Below are positions 61,175 to 64,000 of a stretch of 64,000 bases of DNA, piece by piece (the first letter of the stretch is position 1; every line of letters starts with the position of its first letter). The notes below the pieces were generated by a model. That model saw nothing but the letters and a program-made list of their open reading frames with translations, did no database searches and was not told the DNA's origin. Both the position numbers and the translations under genes were made by a program. Source of the stretch: Butyrivibrio sp. (lineage in GTDB: Bacteria > Bacillota > Clostridia > Lachnospirales > Lachnospiraceae); NCBI GenBank assembly GCA_017446685.1, contig JAFSQI010000035.1:1-64000 (forward strand), read 5' to 3'.

Positions 61175-61783
61175 TTATTCTCGGTTTATAGACATATTTT
61201 TGATCAATTCTATGTATTCCTCAGCCTCTTCCATAAAAAAATCTGCCCGAAAGCTCTCATTTTTGATATTCTTTCTAAGTAGTCCATCAATTGTATAATC
61301 CAATATATTTCTAAGCTTTTGGTAATCAATTCCCTCAGCCAACATTGTGATATCAGCCCGGTCTTTTAAGGTGTTCATGATTCTTTGATATTTTTCTCTG
61401 CGCTCACTGATTTCCGCCAATGCTTCCTGGTTAACTTCTTCATTAGCCTTATCCAGAAATAGAAGTATATACGGATACTGAGCCATAGCTGCCGTTTCAG
61501 CAGAAAGTATCTGATGATACAATTCAAAATATCCGTTTTCATTCTTATCAACATTAGCGGTAAGCTCAAGCGTTACAAACCTTGTGGCATAATCATACAA
61601 AAAAGCATACATTCCAATCTTGCTTCCAAAATAATGAAAAAGAAGTCCCTTACTTATCTGCGCCTCTTTAACTATCTCATCTGTACTGGCATGATTATAT
61701 CCATATTGTGAAAAGACCTTTAGGGCTGCATTTATCATTCTGTCCTGCTTTTCTTTTTTTAATTCAAAAAACTTTTCATTCAT
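61175..61783 (-). CDS. TetR/AcrR-family regulator
   Basis: 202 residues. The DNA-binding domain (about 14-60) reads MINAALKVFSQYGYNHASTDE then ISKGLLFHYFGSKIGMYAFL, a textbook TetR pattern. The C-terminal helical ligand domain is not recognisable to a class. It is co-transcribed with the PfkB-family gene and probably represses itself through the palindrome at 61813-61825, which overlaps its predicted transcription start. Confidence 0.93.
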   Translation of the reverse strand: MNEKFFELKKEKQDRMINAALKVFSQYGYNHASTDEIVKEAQISKGLLFHYFGSKIGMYAFLYDYATRFVTLELTANVDKNENGYFELYHQILSAETAAMAQYPYILLFLDKANEEVNQEALAEISERREKYQRIMNTLKDRADITMLAEGIDYQKLRNILDYTIDGLLRKNIKNESFRADFFMEEAEEYIELIKNMSINRE

Positions 61784-61812
61784 GTTCTGGCCTCACCTGT
61801 GTTGCTAATATT

Positions 61813-61825
61813 GACTAAAATAGTC
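61813..61825. promoter_or_regulatory. Operator-like palindrome at the tetR start
   Basis: GACTA-AAA-TAGTC, a perfect 5+3+5 inverted repeat lying at about the transcription start of the promoter at 61833-61861. Confidence 0.55.
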
Positions 61826-61832
61826 TAAGATT

Positions 61833-61861
61833 AATATACCATTTACACAATACACATTCAA
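61833..61861 (-). promoter_or_regulatory. Promoter of the tetR-pfkB operon
   Basis: Minus strand TTGAAT (61856-61861), a 17-bp spacer and TATATT (61833-61838). Confidence 0.65.
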
Positions 61862-61900
61862 ACGTTTTTCCGTTATTTATAAAATTTTTACTATCTAAAA

Positions 61901-61930
61901 AGGGTATTTCGCATTACTGCGAAATACCCT
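61901..61930 (-). terminator. Terminator after the acidic membrane protein gene
   Basis: AGGGTATTTCGC (61901-61912) pairs exactly with GCGAAATACCCT (61919-61930), loop ATTACT, and TTTTTAGATAG follows on the minus strand. Confidence 0.9.
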
Positions 61931-61936
61931 AAATAA

Positions 61937-62305
61937 TTACTTCTCGTCATCAAAAAATTCTTCTGATTTAGTAGTAACAGTTTCTTCGGCATCATCCAAA
62001 TTTTCTGTATCTGTATCCGCTTCCTCTTTGTTCGCGGTCTTCTCAGCCTCTTCCTCTTTACATTCTTCTTTATCAGAATCAGCTTCAGATTCTGGCGAAC
62101 CAATATCAACATATTTTCGAGAACCTGCTTTGAATTCTGTCAGCTCGTCATCATCCTCAAAATCATCGAAATCGTCAAAATCATCATCAAAGTCATCTGC
62201 TAAATCTTCATTCTTTTTAGAAAGATAATAGTAAGCCCCGGCTGCGGCAGCACCTACTGCGGCACAGAAAACCACAAACTTACCAAATCCGCTTTTCTTG
62301 GACAT
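61937..62305 (-). CDS. Small acidic membrane-anchored protein
   Basis: 122 residues from ATG 62305, chosen for the GAGGAGGAGC site just upstream; a longer frame to 62329 lacks one. A short basic start (MSKKSGFGK) and one membrane helix (about 8-29, small residues AAVGAAAAGAYYYL) are followed by a very acidic tail with DDFDDDFDDFDDFEDDDE and many Glu/Thr. No domain is recognised. The tail would face one side of the membrane as an unfolded polyanion; which side is unclear, and the basic N-terminus favours an outside tail. Confidence 0.7.
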   Translation of the reverse strand: MSKKSGFGKFVVFCAAVGAAAAGAYYYLSKKNEDLADDFDDDFDDFDDFEDDDELTEFKAGSRKYVDIGSPESEADSDKEECKEEEAEKTANKEEADTDTENLDDAEETVTTKSEEFFDDEK

Positions 62306-62361
62306 TCCAGCTCCTCCTCTACTACGCACGCTAATAACCAGCTTATACCGGTTGAATGCGG

Positions 62362-62402
62362 ATACTTTTATTTTAATACATTAAATGTACAAATAAAAGT
62401 AT
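62362..62402. other. AT-rich stem-loop after the DUF2225 gene
   Basis: ATACTTTTATTT (62362-62373) pairs exactly with 62391-62402, starting 2 bp from the DUF2225 stop codon. The T-run expected of a leftward terminator is missing, so its role is unclear. Confidence 0.4.
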
Positions 62403-62404
62403 TT

Positions 62405-63262
62405 TTATGCTTCTCCCTTTTTTTCTGCCATAATATCTTTCAAATCTCTTGCCTTATCTTTAATTCTACTATTGGCAGTTCTGGATGTAAGCAGTTCGGA
62501 AATAAGCTTTCCTGCAATCTCATAATCCTCAGTTTCTACTGCCAGTGCAGCCATGAGGTAATCAAGCGTTGATGCATCCATTCCGGCAATAGGGAACTCT
62601 TCAGACTGTCTAGCCATAACAAAACCATTGAGCGCATTTACAAGGAGTTCCTTTTCCTGCGCATCATTAGTTTTCTTTTTCTCCTCATAATCAGGATCTG
62701 TCTGATCAAGTCTCTGTGTTTCGCCTCTGATCAGCCATGCATTTCTAAGACAGATATATGCCTTTTCACTGTTCTTAGCCTTCTTGACAACTGCATTTGC
62801 CAGAGCAAGCTGATAAAGGCTCTTGGCATATTCATAACTGTATGTCGGCTCATTGTAATGCATCTGTTTGTAGTTCATACTGATTTTCACTCTGACATCA
62901 TCTATCTGATATTTATTGATAGTTGGAAAATATCTTCCAAGTGCCGCATAGCCACAATCAGGACAAGCAATTACTTCATACTTGCTCATATCAACTTCAT
63001 CATAGTCAGGTCTAAGATCCATATCTACATTTTTCATCCTGACCTTACCTGTTCTGACCGCTTTAACGGAAAAATCAATTTCACAGACCGGACATTTATA
63101 TTTCTTGTCAAACAAGAAGTCTTCTTCTTTTGCCAGAACAAGTTTCTTCTTAGGTTCTTCCTTCTTTACCGGTTCTTCCTTCTTGGCAGGGTCCTCAAAC
63201 AGATTTCCACCGCCCAGATTTCCAAGTCCAAGTTTCTCAAGTCCAGAAAAAATACCAGCCAT
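62405..63262 (-). CDS. DUF2225 family zinc-binding protein
   Basis: 285 residues. After a low-complexity N-terminus, two CxxC pairs (CPVCEIDF and ACPDCGYA) flank the conserved KVRMKNVDMDLRPDY region of DUF2225. A helical tetratricopeptide-like part follows (about 130-270). Function unknown; widespread in Firmicutes. It starts 54 bp after glnS on the same strand, with AGAGG before ATG 63262. Confidence 0.9.
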   Translation of the reverse strand: MAGIFSGLEKLGLGNLGGGNLFEDPAKKEEPVKKEEPKKKLVLAKEEDFLFDKKYKCPVCEIDFSVKAVRTGKVRMKNVDMDLRPDYDEVDMSKYEVIACPDCGYAALGRYFPTINKYQIDDVRVKISMNYKQMHYNEPTYSYEYAKSLYQLALANAVVKKAKNSEKAYICLRNAWLIRGETQRLDQTDPDYEEKKKTNDAQEKELLVNALNGFVMARQSEEFPIAGMDASTLDYLMAALAVETEDYEIAGKLISELLTSRTANSRIKDKARDLKDIMAEKKGEA

Positions 63263-63316
63263 AAGCTTTACCTCTTGTTATTATTTTAAGCGCTGACAAC
63301 AGTTACATGAGCTTAC

Positions 63317-64000
63317 TTAGTTCTTCTTTGGAACTGAAAATGAGCTCTTAAGTGAAACTATCCTGTTAAATACAGGTGCTCCTGGCTTTGAATCCTTACT
63401 ATCCACGCTAAAGAATCCATTTCTTACAAACTGGAACTTATCATAGGCAACAGCCTCTGCAAGTTCCGGCTCAAGCTTAGCATTACTGATAACAGTAATT
63501 GAATTAGGATTAAGGTTCAAAGAGCCGTCCTCATTGTATACACCCTTCTCCTCGTCAATAATATTTTCATACAGACGAACTTCTGCATTAACAGCTTCTT
63601 TTGCGGAAACCCAATGAATTGTTCCCTTGACCTTGCGACCCTCAAAGCCACTTCCTGACTTGGTTGCAGGATCATATGTACAGTGTACGGCAATAATATT
63701 TCCGTTCTCATCCTTGTCACAACCTGTGCAGGTCACAAAATAAGCATTCATAAGTCTTACTTCATTTCCTGGGAAAAGACGGAAATACTTCTTTGGAGGT
63801 TCCTCCATGAAGTCTTCTCTCTCAATATAAAGTTCCTTGCCAAACGGAATCTTTCTGACTCCCATCTCAGGAACCTCTTTGTTATTCTCAATTTCAAGAT
63901 ACTCGGTCTCGCCCTCAGGATAATTGTCGATTATAAGCTTAACAGGATTAAGAATAGCCATCATTCTCTTTGCCTTAAGCTTAAGATCCTCACGGATGCA
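63317..64000 (-). CDS. glnS: Glutaminyl-tRNA synthetase, C-terminal part (truncated by window edge)
   Basis: The frame stays open to base 64000, so only the last ~227 residues are visible. They form the two-lobed beta-barrel anticodon-binding region of class I glutaminyl-tRNA synthetase: RMMAILNPVKLIIDNYPEG, VRKIPFGKELYIEREDF, FFRLFPGNEVRLMNAYF-like segments and GTIHWVSAKEAV. The catalytic domain with HIGH and KMSKS motifs lies outside. GlnRS charges tRNA-Gln directly, which in Firmicutes is less common than the amidotransferase route. Confidence 0.93.
   Translation of the reverse strand, partial: CIREDLKLKAKRMMAILNPVKLIIDNYPEGETEYLEIENNKEVPEMGVRKIPFGKELYIEREDFMEEPPKKYFRLFPGNEVRLMNAYFVTCTGCDKDENGNIIAVHCTYDPATKSGSGFEGRKVKGTIHWVSAKEAVNAEVRLYENIIDEEKGVYNEDGSLNLNPNSITVISNAKLEPELAEAVAYDKFQFVRNGFFSVDSKDSKPGAPVFNRIVSLKSSFSVPKKN

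Noticed and set aside
1..64000. CRISPR arrays, prophage, transposase genes and rRNA
   Set aside because: No regularly spaced direct repeats, integrase, transposase, phage structural genes or rRNA sequence was seen.

Overview
The window looks like chromosomal DNA of a low-GC, polysaccharide-degrading member of the Lachnospiraceae, most like Butyrivibrio or Pseudobutyrivibrio. The reasons are the base composition, several families typical of that group (DUF4364, DUF4250, DUF5722), a very large secreted alpha-amylase with CBM26-like modules and glucan-binding repeats, a PL9 pectate lyase, GH5 and GH43 enzymes, and the tig-clpP-clpX-engB cluster. The genus is inferred from gene content, not proven. 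I see no phage, insertion sequence, CRISPR array or rRNA operon. There is one tRNA gene, tRNA-Thr(GGT).

Layout. 1-140: an intergenic repeat next to a perfect hairpin; a diverged inverted copy lies at 57450-57574. 149-6305 (-): FAD-dependent dehydrogenase, parvulin-type lipoprotein and SWIM-SNF2 helicase, read in that order. 6424-9036 (-): an ACT-domain protein and an isopropylmalate synthase with an AraC-type DNA-binding domain fused to its C-terminus. 9232-18717: a sugar-uptake and phosphorolysis region with an intracellular GH43 enzyme, a GH13_18 phosphorylase with an unassigned P-loop kinase, a LacI regulator, and a binding protein with two permeases but no ATPase. Two LacI-type operators exactly 200 bp apart flank the transporter promoter. 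18774-23344: ManC, a surface SH3b-SGNH hydrolase and GlmS. 23411-27945 (-): a PilZ protein and a heterodimeric ABC exporter. 28165-34263: tRNA-Thr, DUF4364, malic enzyme, a membrane-anchored DUF5722 protein, RarA and a radical SAM protein.

34333-42277: an extracellular depolymerase region with GH5 cellulase, the 1246-residue amylase and the PL9 lyase, with SfsA and a CheY-like regulator between the last two. 42571-50038 (-): HAD phosphatase, sugar-phosphate transferase, DEDDh exonuclease, DUF4250, ClpB, cobalamin adenosyltransferase, a MetH-activation-like protein and an HdeD-like protein. 50160-54426 (-): engB, clpX, clpP, tig. 54596-64000: MATE exporter, CYTH protein, DJ-1 protein, malQ-lacI, a PfkB-family protein with an Asn in place of the catalytic Asp, its TetR regulator, a small acidic membrane protein, DUF2225 and the 3' part of glnS.

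How the genes work together. Plant and storage polysaccharides are cut outside the cell by the amylase, GH5 and PL9 enzymes. Oligosaccharides would enter through ABC systems that borrow an ATPase encoded elsewhere, and are processed inside by MalQ, the GH13_18 phosphorylase and GH43. The amylase and malQ promoters carry similar operator-like palindromes just downstream of the -10 box and similar cre-like boxes, which suggests one maltodextrin regulon run by the LacI protein co-transcribed with malQ. The pectate lyase promoter has a full-consensus cre on its -35 box.

The observations most worth following are the hairpin-linked repeat family, the LeuA-AraC fusion, the kinase paired with the GH13_18 phosphorylase, the GAGN PfkB protein, the DUF5722 putative glycosidase, and several leader hairpins (before the FAD dehydrogenase, glmS, clpB and the DJ-1 gene).
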